Positions 35,170-43,026 of a DNA stretch of 64,000 nt are shown here, in pieces. The notes beneath the pieces are model-generated. The model did not search any database. It saw only the letters and a program-made list of their open reading frames with translations, and had not been told where the DNA came from. Within the stretch, counting starts at the first letter, position 1. The number at the start of each line of letters is the position of its first letter. Source of the DNA: an uncultured Dorea sp. (GTDB lineage: Bacteria; Bacillota; Clostridia; Lachnospirales; Lachnospiraceae); the NCBI GenBank assembly GCA_947652615.1, contig CANTDX010000001.1, positions 149,610 through 213,609 on the forward strand. The letters are read 5' to 3'. The position numbers and the translations under genes are program-made.

Positions 35170-36030
35170 CTATTCCTCGAATGCGATTACCGCCCCGTCG
35201 TACTTCTCATCAATGAATTTCTTGATATCGTCGGACTTCAGCACCTTCACAAGCGCCTGGATTCCTTCGTTCTCCTCATTGCCTTCCTTTACCGCAATGA
35301 CATTCACATAAGTCTTAGCCGCCTCAGAATCCGACTTCTCATAGGCGATCGCATCTGACTTCACAGAATATCCTCCCTCCAACGCATAATTACCGTTCAA
35401 TACCACGAACGCAACCTCGTCTACCACTCTGGATACCTGTGCAGCTTCCAGCTCAACGATCTCCACATTCTTCACATTCTCTTCGATATCATTGACCGTT
35501 GCATTCAGGCCTGCGCCTTCCTTCAGGGTGATCACGCCGTTATCCTGGAGAAGCAGAAGCGCCCTTGCCTCGTTGGTCGTATCGTTAGGCACTGCGATGG
35601 CGTCGCCCTCTGCCAGCTCATCTAAGCTCTTCTTGGTTCCCGGATAGATCCCAAACGGCTCGTAATGGATTCCGCCGGCATTCACCAGATGTGTACCCTT
35701 CTCCTCGTTGAAGCTTTCCAGATATGGGATATGCTGGAAATAATTCGCATCAAAATCGCCGCTCTCTACCACTTCATTCGGCTGGACATAGTCGTTGAAC
35801 ACCGTCACCTCAAGCTCATACCCTTCCGCTTCCAGAAGCCCCTTTGCCTCCTCCAATATCTCCGCATGAGGAGTCGCAGACGCCGCAACCTTCACTGACT
35901 TAGAACCAGAATCCCCGGAGCCTGAACCGGAATCAGAACCGGAATCTTCTCCCTTATCCGAACCGCCGCAGCCTGTAAGCGCCGCTGCCAATACTCCCGC
36001 CAGCAATACTGTCAATAATCTTCTCTTCAT
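35170..36030 (-). CDS. metQ: Methionine ABC transporter substrate-binding lipoprotein
   Basis: A 286-residue NlpA/MetQ-family lipoprotein: signal peptide with lipobox ALTGC, a Gly/Ser linker, then SVKVAASATPHAEILEEAKGLLEAEGY, YVQPNEVVESGDFDANYFQHIPYL and ALAEGDAIAVPNDTTNEARAL, all diagnostic. Binds D/L-methionine outside the membrane. Last gene of metN-metI-metQ, 29 nt after metI. Confidence 0.94.
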   Translation of the reverse strand: MKRRLLTVLLAGVLAAALTGCGGSDKGEDSGSDSGSGSGDSGSKSVKVAASATPHAEILEEAKGLLEAEGYELEVTVFNDYVQPNEVVESGDFDANYFQHIPYLESFNEEKGTHLVNAGGIHYEPFGIYPGTKKSLDELAEGDAIAVPNDTTNEARALLLLQDNGVITLKEGAGLNATVNDIEENVKNVEIVELEAAQVSRVVDEVAFVVLNGNYALEGGYSVKSDAIAYEKSDSEAAKTYVNVIAVKEGNEENEGIQALVKVLKSDDIKKFIDEKYDGAVIAFEE

Positions 36031-36059
36031 AATACATTTCCTCCATTTTCGTTATGTTT

Positions 36060-36719
36060 TTATTTCCTTTTATCAAGATGAACAGACAATTTCATACCAA
36101 TTGTCTGGAATATTTGCACCAGAAGGATCAGGAGCACCACCGTAACTGCCATGATGTCAGCCTCATACCGATGGTATCCGTAACGGATCGCAATATCTCC
36201 AAGTCCGCCTCCGCCCACGGTTCCTGCCATCGCCGAATATCCTAGTATCGTCCCAAGCGTGATAGTTACTCCCACGATCAGGGAGGTCCTTGCCTCCACC
36301 AACAGTACCTTCGTCACTATGGTAAATGTGGAAGCGCCCATGGACCTTGCCGCCTCGATCACTCCCGCGTCCACCTCCCTGAGGGAAGATTCCACCATAC
36401 GGGCTATGTACGGAACCGCAGCAGCCACAAGGGGCACGATCGTCGCCGTCGAACCGTAGCTCTTCCCCACGATCATTCTCGTAAATGGGATCAGCACGAT
36501 CAGCAGGATCAGGAACGGCACGCTTCTTACAATGTTCGCGATCACGTCCAGTACCTTATAGAGCGCCCAATTGGGCTTGATCCCTTCCTTATCTGATATG
36601 GTCAGCAGGATTCCCATAGGAAGACCGAACAGATATCCGAACAAGGTCGACGCAAGTGTCATATATAACGTCTCCCCGATTCCCCGTACCAACATCTGTA
36701 TTACCTCACTGCTAAACAT
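36060..36719 (-). CDS. metI: Methionine ABC transporter permease
   Basis: A 219-residue MetI permease with five predicted membrane segments and the EAA loop EAARSMGASTFTIVTKVLL. Begins inside the end of metN (8-nt overlap), with AGGAGG in metN. Works with MetN and MetQ for methionine uptake. Confidence 0.94.
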   Translation of the reverse strand: MFSSEVIQMLVRGIGETLYMTLASTLFGYLFGLPMGILLTISDKEGIKPNWALYKVLDVIANIVRSVPFLILLIVLIPFTRMIVGKSYGSTATIVPLVAAAVPYIARMVESSLREVDAGVIEAARSMGASTFTIVTKVLLVEARTSLIVGVTITLGTILGYSAMAGTVGGGGLGDIAIRYGYHRYEADIMAVTVVLLILLVQIFQTIGMKLSVHLDKRK

Positions 36720-37743
36720 CTCCCGTCACCTCCTCGATCTCCAGTCCTCTTTCTGTTATATAATCCTCAATCTCTTTCTGAAGCTTCTCATCATCCGGAA
36801 GCCCAAGGATCATCTCACCCTTGGCGATCCCTCCCACATTCTTGGTATCTGCCCGCAGGATATTGACCGGCCTGCCGGTTTTGAGCACCATATTGGCGAT
36901 CACCGGCTCAAACGAAGAATTCTCCGAGAACACGATCCGGATCTTCTTGGCCTCCATCAGCCGATCCTGTGTCCTGCCGGCAGTATCTCCATGTTCCCCG
37001 TCCGAATCCTTCAAGATCAGCTCTCTTGCCTCTCTGGTCTTGGGGTGGCTGAAGATCTCTTCTACCAGGCCATGCTCCTTGATCTCTCCCTGGGCCATGA
37101 TCGCCACACGGCTGCAGATCTTGCGGATCACAGACATCTGATGGGTGATGATCACAATGGTAATCCCAAATCGCTGATTGATATCCTTCAGAAGATCCAG
37201 GATGGACGCCGTTGTCTGTGGGTCCAGCGCACTGGTCGCCTCGTCGCACAGGAGGATCCTTGGATCGGATGCCAGCGCCCTTGCTATGGCAACTCTCTGC
37301 TTCTGTCCGCCGGAAAGCTGTGCCGGGTAGGACTGTTCCTTCTCCTCAAGCCCTACGATCCCAAGCAGTTCTTTGGCCTTCCTGCGCGCTTCCTTCTTCT
37401 TGACGCCCTGGATCAGCAGCGGGAAGCTTACATTATCTACCACATTCTTCTGCATCAGCAGATTGAAATGCTGGAAGATCATCGCGATATCCTTACGCTG
37501 CTTCAGAAGCTCCTTCTCTGACATCGCCCCCAATTCCTTGCCGTCTACCAGAACCTCTCCTTTGGTCGGCTTCTCCAGGTAATTCAGACACCGTACCAGC
37601 GTACTCTTACCCGCACCGGACATACCTATGATCCCATAGATATCCCCTTGTTCAATCTCCAGGCTGATGTCTTTCAAAGCATCAACCTTCGCATCCTTTG
37701 AAGTAAATATTTTCGTCAGATGTCTTACTTCAATCTGTGCCAT
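36712..37743 (-). CDS. metN: Methionine ABC transporter ATP-binding protein
   Basis: A 343-residue ATPase. Walker A GMSGAGKST, Q-loop FQHFNLL, signature LSGGQKQR, Walker B LLCDEATSALDP, H-loop IITHQM. The C-terminal NIL domain (about 265-340), which binds methionine and shuts the transporter when internal methionine is high, is present. It is preceded by an unusual leader: own promoter, a Met-rich short ORF and a terminator. No S-box or T-box motif was found there. Confidence 0.95.
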   Translation of the reverse strand: MAQIEVRHLTKIFTSKDAKVDALKDISLEIEQGDIYGIIGMSGAGKSTLVRCLNYLEKPTKGEVLVDGKELGAMSEKELLKQRKDIAMIFQHFNLLMQKNVVDNVSFPLLIQGVKKKEARRKAKELLGIVGLEEKEQSYPAQLSGGQKQRVAIARALASDPRILLCDEATSALDPQTTASILDLLKDINQRFGITIVIITHQMSVIRKICSRVAIMAQGEIKEHGLVEEIFSHPKTREARELILKDSDGEHGDTAGRTQDRLMEAKKIRIVFSENSSFEPVIANMVLKTGRPVNILRADTKNVGGIAKGEMILGLPDDEKLQKEIEDYITERGLEIEEVTGDV

Positions 37744-37797
37744 GACACTTCTCCTCTCTCCTTAGGAACTTACAGTTCCTTAATTCTCTGAAACCGC

Positions 37798-37834
37798 AAA
37801 AAAGGGAAACAAGTACACGCTGTACCTGCTCCCC
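37798..37834 (-). terminator. Intrinsic terminator in the metNIQ leader
   Basis: Minus strand: a 14-bp stem with three G-U pairs (arms 37821-37834 and 37804-37817, loop GCG) followed by six T (37798-37803). It lies 55 nt before the metN ATG and ~55 nt after the leader ORF stop. Confidence 0.88.
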
Positions 37835-37836
37835 GC

Positions 37837-37864
37837 ATTCTATCCATGATCAATAGTATGTCAA
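37837..37864 (-). promoter_or_regulatory. Second promoter in the metNIQ leader
   Basis: -35 TTGACA (37859-37864), 16-bp spacer, -10 TAGAAT (37837-37842). A transcript from here would start within the 5' arm of the terminator and could partly escape it. Confidence 0.5.
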
Positions 37865-37888
37865 AAATCAGATAATCAGACGCATACA

Positions 37889-37984
37889 TTAATAAGCCAT
37901 GTCCATCATGCACATCATGCACATGTTGTCACAGCCTGTCATCATCATATTCTGATTCATATTCTGATGAAATGTTGTCCTCAT
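37889..37984 (-). CDS. Met-rich leader peptide (31 aa) ahead of metNIQ
   Basis: An ATG-initiated 31-codon ORF with AAAGGG 9 nt upstream. Met occupies 11 positions (1, 9, 13-15, 21, 23, 24, 26, 27, 29) and Cys three (18, 22, 25); it ends DMAY. It sits between a strong promoter and an intrinsic terminator in front of a methionine importer, the classical arrangement of ribosome-mediated attenuation. An alternative is a separate Met/Cys-rich metal-binding small protein. I could not find a clear anti-terminator by eye. Confidence 0.6.
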   Translation of the reverse strand: MRTTFHQNMNQNMMMTGCDNMCMMCMMDMAY

Positions 37985-38025
37985 ATCTGCTTCCCTTTCT
38001 CAAATGATTCTACAAATATGTTAGT

Positions 38026-38054
38026 ATATTAGACCAATCCGCGGGAATTGTCAA
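38026..38054 (-). promoter_or_regulatory. Promoter of the met leader ORF
   Basis: -35 TTGACA (38049-38054), 17-bp spacer, -10 TAATAT (38026-38031), starting 3 nt after the stop of the upstream GTPase gene; predicted leader before the ORF about 35 nt. Confidence 0.75.
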
Positions 38055-38056
38055 GT

Positions 38057-40858
38057 CTATTTTCTCCCAAGCCGTATATTTTCCATATCTTCCTGCATTT
38101 TCTCATCCATATGGTCAAACAGATAGTTCTTCCCTCTGTCTCTCCTGCTCTCATATTCCTCCCGGATCTGCCGTCTCACAAGCTCCACTTCTTCCCGGAA
38201 TTCCCGCGAAGAGATCAGCGTGCCGCCCTGCCCCAGGGTAACGACCTGCTCCACCCCGTCAGAGGTTACCACCGTCACATGATATTTCCTGCCGATGTGA
38301 TGGACCACCTTCTCGATATACTGATCCGCCGTCTCCGCCTCCTTCGTATACACGATATGAATGTTGTGGTACTTCTGGATCTCCAACGCATAACCGTCCA
38401 CCTTGTAGGCGTCAAACACCAGGATCACCGTGCATCTGCGGAAGCCCTGATAGTTGCACAGGATATCCATCAGCTTATTTCTCGCCGCCTCGATATTCAC
38501 CTTCGCCAGCTCCTTTAAGTCTTCCCATGCAAAGATCACATTATATCCGTCCACCAGAAGGAATTCCATAACTGCTTCTTCTTCCTTCCTGTGCCGCGTC
38601 TTCTTAGGGACGCCGGCGACCGTCTTAGAAGGCGGCGGAAGCTTTCTCTCTACCTTCCCGTAGGTCCGGATAAATATCTCTTCCAGTTCTTTCTCCTCTT
38701 CCCGGCTAAGATCCGCCTGGCGGCTCCTGCCCAGTCTGTCTGCACCGCTTCCGCCCCGGCGTATCCCTGCTCCGTTTTTCTGCTGCCGTATTCCTGCCGT
38801 ATCTTCTGCTGCCCCTGCTGCTTCCGCGGACTGGGCCTTCATCCAGGAGGTTCCCGTACTCTCGTCTGCCTTCCCGCCCGATGCTTCCCGCTGCCTCATC
38901 CGCTTCTCAATCTGGCTCTCGATATGCATATACTCCGGCACCTGATCCCACGGCACGATAAAACCGGCTCCATGGGCGCAGAACACGGACCCTGGCGGGT
39001 TCTCAAGGTCCCGTTCCGGGTCATACCCTTTGGCCTCTATGATCTCTTCTGCGTTGTGACACGGCTCATATCCCTTGAATGTACAGGTAAGCTTTCCCTG
39101 TCCTCTTGTATAGCTGTTGACCTCCATCTGGTAATCACGCATAGCCGCTGCAGGCGCTTTCCCTGTTAATACCGACCGGTCTGCGAAGATCTCCGGCGCC
39201 TTACATTCCCCTGACATCTTCTGAATATCCGTCATGGCGCGTCCCACCATCTCCGACGGCAGCTCCAGACGATATGCATAATACGGCTCCAACAGGACGC
39301 TCCCCGCCTGCATCAGCCCTTGTCTGACGGCACGGTACGTCGCCTGACGGAAGTCTCCGCCTTCCGTATGCTTAGGGTGCGCCTGACCTGCAAGCAGGGT
39401 AATCTTCATATCTGTGACCGCCGCTCCGGTCAGCACGCCGCGGTGTTCCTTCTCCGCAAGATGCGTCAGCACCAGGCGTTGCCAGTTCCGGTCCAGTACA
39501 TCCTCGCTGCAATCCGTATCCAGCACGATTCCGCTGCCTGCCTCCCCCGGCTCTAACAACAGATGTACCTCCGCATAGTGACGAAGCGGTTCATAATGCC
39601 CCACGCCTTCCGCCGTATTCGATATGGTCTCCTTATATACGATATTTCCCGCGTCAAAGGTTACCTCTATGTGGAAACGTTCCCGGATAAGGCTCTGCAG
39701 GACTTCGATCTGCACCGCGCCCATAAGCTGTGCATAGATCTCGCCCAATTCTTCGTTCCATACGATCCGAAGCATCGGATCTTCCTCCTCCAACTGCCTG
39801 AGATTCCGAAGCATGACCGGCGCATCACATCCTTCCGGCAGATGAATACGGTAATTCAGCACAGGCTCTAAGACCGGAGTCCCCGATTCCTTCTCCGCAC
39901 CCAATCCCTCTCCCGGATATGTACGGCTAAGTCCTGTCACGGCACAGATACATCCCGCTTCCGCCTCCGGGACCGTCTCATATCTATCCCCGGAATAGAT
40001 TCGTATCTGGTTGACCTTCTCCTCCCACGGTTCGGCTGCTTCCGGGCCAGAGCTTAAGATATCCTTCACCTTAAGACATCCGCCGGTTACTCTTAGATGG
40101 GTCAGACGGTTTCCCTGCGCATCCCTGGTTATCTTATATACCTTCGCCCCAAAGTCTCCCTGTCCGCCTCTCCATTCCCTCGCATAATGCCCAAAGCCTT
40201 CCAGGAATTCCTTCACCCCGCTAAGCTTCAATGCCGATCCGAAATAGCATGGATACGCCTTCCTCTCTCTGATCAGACGGATGATCGTCTCTTCCTTCAA
40301 GCCGCCGCTCTCCAGATATTCGTCCAGCGCGGCATCCTCACACATAGCCAATTCTCCGAAGAACTCGTCGTCCTCCCCGCCAAAATCAATGCATGCCCCG
40401 CTAAGCTCACTCTTCAGCTCCTCAAGAAGCGTCTCCTTGTCCGTTCCCTCCTGGTCCATCTTATTAATGAACAGAAAAACAGGAATCCGATACCGTCCAA
40501 GCAGATTCCAAAGCGTCCGGGTATGCCCCTGCACCCCGTCCATACCGCTGATCACAAGGACCCCATAGTCAAGTACCTGGAGCGTCCGTTCCATCTCCGC
40601 AGAGAAATCCACATGCCCGGGAGTGTCAAGCAGCGTCACCTGCGTATCGCCAAGCTCACATACCGCCTGCTTTGAGAAGATGGTAATACCTCGGCTGCGT
40701 TCCAGTTCATTCGTGTCCAGATATGCGTCCTTATGGTCTACCCGCCCAAGCCTGCGGATCCTTCCGCTAAGGTAGAGGATTGCCTCGGACAGTGTCGTCT
40801 TCCCCGCATCGACATGTGCCAGCATACCTGCACAGATATATCTTCTATGATCCCCCAT
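38057..40858 (-). CDS. TetM-like translational GTPase fused to YacP/Rae1-type NYN nuclease
   Basis: A 933-residue fusion. Residues 1 to ~650 are an EF-G/TetM-class ribosome-binding GTPase: AHVDAGKTTL (G1), DTPGHVDF (G3), NKMD (G4), then domains II-V including LPSEMVGRAMTDIQKM. A variable charged linker (~660-760) follows. Residues 764-933 match a complete YacP/Rae1 protein (170 aa, same as the free-standing protein): LLVDGYNVI, LVFDAYKVDG, YTKEAETADQYIEK, TSDGVEQ and GQGG motifs. Rae1 is a Bacillus endoribonuclease that cuts mRNA in the ribosomal A site. Start at MGDHRR, 8 nt after AAAGGGG. Confidence 0.9.
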   Translation of the reverse strand: MGDHRRYICAGMLAHVDAGKTTLSEAILYLSGRIRRLGRVDHKDAYLDTNELERSRGITIFSKQAVCELGDTQVTLLDTPGHVDFSAEMERTLQVLDYGVLVISGMDGVQGHTRTLWNLLGRYRIPVFLFINKMDQEGTDKETLLEELKSELSGACIDFGGEDDEFFGELAMCEDAALDEYLESGGLKEETIIRLIRERKAYPCYFGSALKLSGVKEFLEGFGHYAREWRGGQGDFGAKVYKITRDAQGNRLTHLRVTGGCLKVKDILSSGPEAAEPWEEKVNQIRIYSGDRYETVPEAEAGCICAVTGLSRTYPGEGLGAEKESGTPVLEPVLNYRIHLPEGCDAPVMLRNLRQLEEEDPMLRIVWNEELGEIYAQLMGAVQIEVLQSLIRERFHIEVTFDAGNIVYKETISNTAEGVGHYEPLRHYAEVHLLLEPGEAGSGIVLDTDCSEDVLDRNWQRLVLTHLAEKEHRGVLTGAAVTDMKITLLAGQAHPKHTEGGDFRQATYRAVRQGLMQAGSVLLEPYYAYRLELPSEMVGRAMTDIQKMSGECKAPEIFADRSVLTGKAPAAAMRDYQMEVNSYTRGQGKLTCTFKGYEPCHNAEEIIEAKGYDPERDLENPPGSVFCAHGAGFIVPWDQVPEYMHIESQIEKRMRQREASGGKADESTGTSWMKAQSAEAAGAAEDTAGIRQQKNGAGIRRGGSGADRLGRSRQADLSREEEKELEEIFIRTYGKVERKLPPPSKTVAGVPKKTRHRKEEEAVMEFLLVDGYNVIFAWEDLKELAKVNIEAARNKLMDILCNYQGFRRCTVILVFDAYKVDGYALEIQKYHNIHIVYTKEAETADQYIEKVVHHIGRKYHVTVVTSDGVEQVVTLGQGGTLISSREFREEVELVRRQIREEYESRRDRGKNYLFDHMDEKMQEDMENIRLGRK

Positions 40859-40950
40859 CGGAAATGCCCCTTTCTGCAACTATAATTCAATCATTATAGC
40901 ATAGTTAGATATTTTTTTCACTATGCCCATGTATTTTTGCTTTTGAGTAT

Positions 40951-40958
40951 GGTATAAT
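40951..40958 (+). promoter_or_regulatory. Extended -10 promoter of flavodiiron protein gene
   Basis: TGGTATAAT (-10 at 40953-40958) with a weak -35. Start near 40965 would place the whole hairpin element in the 5' leader. Confidence 0.55.
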
Positions 40959-40962
40959 AGGC

Positions 40963-41096
40963 GTAACAGTTCAGACAGGTCTGCGCATTCACTGCGTTGA
41001 CCGTGTCATAGAGCAAAGTCTGAAAGCATACGGCCCATCGCGAAGCGATTTTTATTGGCCGGATGCCTGTAACAGTGAAGGTATCTGAACTGTTAC
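40963..41096 (+). repeat. Dispersed hairpin element, copy 2 (5' leader of flavodiiron gene)
   Basis: A 134-bp element with perfect 13-bp terminal inverted repeats (GTAACAGTTCAGA at 40963-40975, TCTGAACTGTTAC at 41084-41096) and an inner GGCC stem. It lies between the promoter and the gene, 38 nt before the ATG. Confidence 0.8.
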
Positions 41097-41134
41097 TAAT
41101 AGGCTGAAATCAAAAAGAACAGGAGTGATTACTA

Positions 41135-42925
41135 ATGGATATTTCAAATGATATTAGATACGCCGGCGTGAACGACCACGAAGTAGATCTGTTTGAAGGC
41201 CAATATGTGGTCAAGAACGGCATGTCCTACAATTCTTACGTGATCCTGGATGAGAAGATCGCCGTAATGGACACGGTCGACGCCCGTTTTACCCACGAAT
41301 GGCTGGATAACATTGAAGCCGCGACAGGTTCCCGCAAGCCTGATTATCTGATCGTACAGCACATGGAGCCTGACCATTCTGCCAATATTGCCAACTTCAT
41401 GAATGTATATAAGGACACCAAGATCGTATCCTCCGCCAAGGCATTTGTAATGATGAAGCAGTTCTTCGGCACAGATTTCGAAGACCGTCAGATCGTTGTT
41501 GCCGAAGGCGACACCCTCTCCCTTGGCAGGCACGAGCTGGCCTTTGTCACCGCTCCTATGGTACACTGGCCGGAGGTTATCGTCACTTACGACAGCTACG
41601 AGAAGGTACTGTTCTCCGCTGACGGATTCGGCAAATTCGGCGCACTGGATGTACGCGAGGACTGGGCGGACGAAGCCCGCCGTTATTATATCGGGATCGT
41701 AGGCAAATACGGCGCACAGGTTCAGAGACTTCTTAAGAAAGCCTCTACCCTGGATATTCAGACCATCTGTCCGCTGCACGGTCCGGTATTGAAGGAGAAC
41801 TTAGGCTATTACCTTGGGCTCTATAATACCTGGTCTTCTTATAATGTAGAGACGGCCGGAATCGTCATCGCCTACACCTCCATATACGGCAATACCAGGA
41901 AAGCTGTCGAAGCCCTGGCAGACAAGCTCCGGGTGAAAGGCTGCCCGCAGGTTGTAGTATATGATCTGGCGCGCTGCGATATGTCAAGTGCAGTGGCCGA
42001 CGCATTCCGCTACGGCAAACTGATCCTTGCCACCACGACCTACAACGCCGATATCTTCCCATTCATGCGGGAATTCATCGAGCACCTGACCGAGCGCAAT
42101 TATCAGAACCGCTTCGTAGGCCTGATCGAGAACGGATCCTGGGCGCCGCTTGCCGCCAAGACCATGAAGCAGATGTTGGAAGGCTGCAAGAAGCTGACTT
42201 TCGCCGATACCACCGTCCATATCCACTCCGCGCTCAACGAAGAGAGCAGCGCTCAGTTAGATGCCCTGGCCGATGAATTCTGTAAGAATTATCTGGCACA
42301 GCATGACGAGACCGCCGACAAGAACGACCTTACCGCACTGTTCAAGATCGGATACGGGCTCTATGTTGTCACTTCCAACGACGGGAAGAAGGATAACGGC
42401 CTGATCGTCAACACCGTGACACAGGTTACGAACACTCCGAACCGGATTGCGGTTACCATCAACAAGGATAACTATTCGCACCATATCATCAAGCAGACCG
42501 GGATCATGAATATCAACTGCCTGTCTACGGATGCGCCGTTCAAAGTATTTGAGAATTTCGGTTTCCAGAGCGGAAGGACTGTGGACAAGTTCGCCGGCTG
42601 CTCACCGCTTCGCTCCGACAATGGATTGATATTCCTTCCAAGATATATCAACTCCTTCATGTCTCTGAAAGTGGAACAGTACGTTGACCTGGATACACAC
42701 GGTATGTTCATCTGTACCGTCACAGAAGCACGTGTGATCTCCAACGTAGAGACTATGACCTACAATTATTACCAGAGCAACGTGAAGCCGAAGCCGGACA
42801 CCGAAGGCAAGAAGGGTTATGTATGCGTGGTATGCGGTTACGTCTATGAAGGCGACGAGCTTCCTGATGATTTCGTATGCCCGCTTTGCAAGCATGGAGC
42901 TTCCGATTTCGAGAAGATCGGTTAA
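41135..42925 (+). CDS. Flavodiiron protein with flavin-reductase and rubredoxin domains
   Basis: A 596-residue four-domain protein that reduces O2 to water (or NO to N2O) in anaerobes. Residues 1-250: metallo-beta-lactamase-type diiron domain with ligands HMEPDH, MVHWPE, FSADGFG and PLHGP. About 255-400: flavodoxin (IVIAYTSIYGNTRKAVEAL, FMN loop). About 405-540: flavin reductase-like domain. 548-596: rubredoxin (CVVCGYVY and CPLCK). The fused electron chain would allow direct NAD(P)H or rubredoxin-linked reduction. CAGGAGTG precedes the ATG; a terminator follows. Confidence 0.95.
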   Translation: MDISNDIRYAGVNDHEVDLFEGQYVVKNGMSYNSYVILDEKIAVMDTVDARFTHEWLDNIEAATGSRKPDYLIVQHMEPDHSANIANFMNVYKDTKIVSSAKAFVMMKQFFGTDFEDRQIVVAEGDTLSLGRHELAFVTAPMVHWPEVIVTYDSYEKVLFSADGFGKFGALDVREDWADEARRYYIGIVGKYGAQVQRLLKKASTLDIQTICPLHGPVLKENLGYYLGLYNTWSSYNVETAGIVIAYTSIYGNTRKAVEALADKLRVKGCPQVVVYDLARCDMSSAVADAFRYGKLILATTTYNADIFPFMREFIEHLTERNYQNRFVGLIENGSWAPLAAKTMKQMLEGCKKLTFADTTVHIHSALNEESSAQLDALADEFCKNYLAQHDETADKNDLTALFKIGYGLYVVTSNDGKKDNGLIVNTVTQVTNTPNRIAVTINKDNYSHHIIKQTGIMNINCLSTDAPFKVFENFGFQSGRTVDKFAGCSPLRSDNGLIFLPRYINSFMSLKVEQYVDLDTHGMFICTVTEARVISNVETMTYNYYQSNVKPKPDTEGKKGYVCVVCGYVYEGDELPDDFVCPLCKHGASDFEKIG

Positions 42926-42944
42926 TAATGCAGACAATACACTA

Positions 42945-43010
42945 AGACAGGTGACAGACAGCGGCCCAATTACAGATCTGGGCGTTGTCTGCCGCCTGTC
43001 TCTTTTATTT
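42945..43010 (+). terminator. Terminator of flavodiiron gene
   Basis: Long stem (AGACAGG..GGCCC with GGGC..CCTGTCT) followed by a T-rich run to 43010, starting 20 nt after the stop. Confidence 0.8.
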
Positions 43011-43026
43011 TATTGTTCCGGCCTGG

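Noticed and set aside
37744..38056. S-box (SAM) or T-box riboswitch before metN
   Set aside because: Neither the SAM-I core motifs nor the T-box AGGGTGG motif are present on the minus strand; the leader ORF explains the region better.
38057..40858. Calling the GTPase fusion a tetracycline-resistance gene
   Set aside because: Motifs support only the TetM-like class; the nuclease fusion and lack of a resistance context make a resistance label unsafe.
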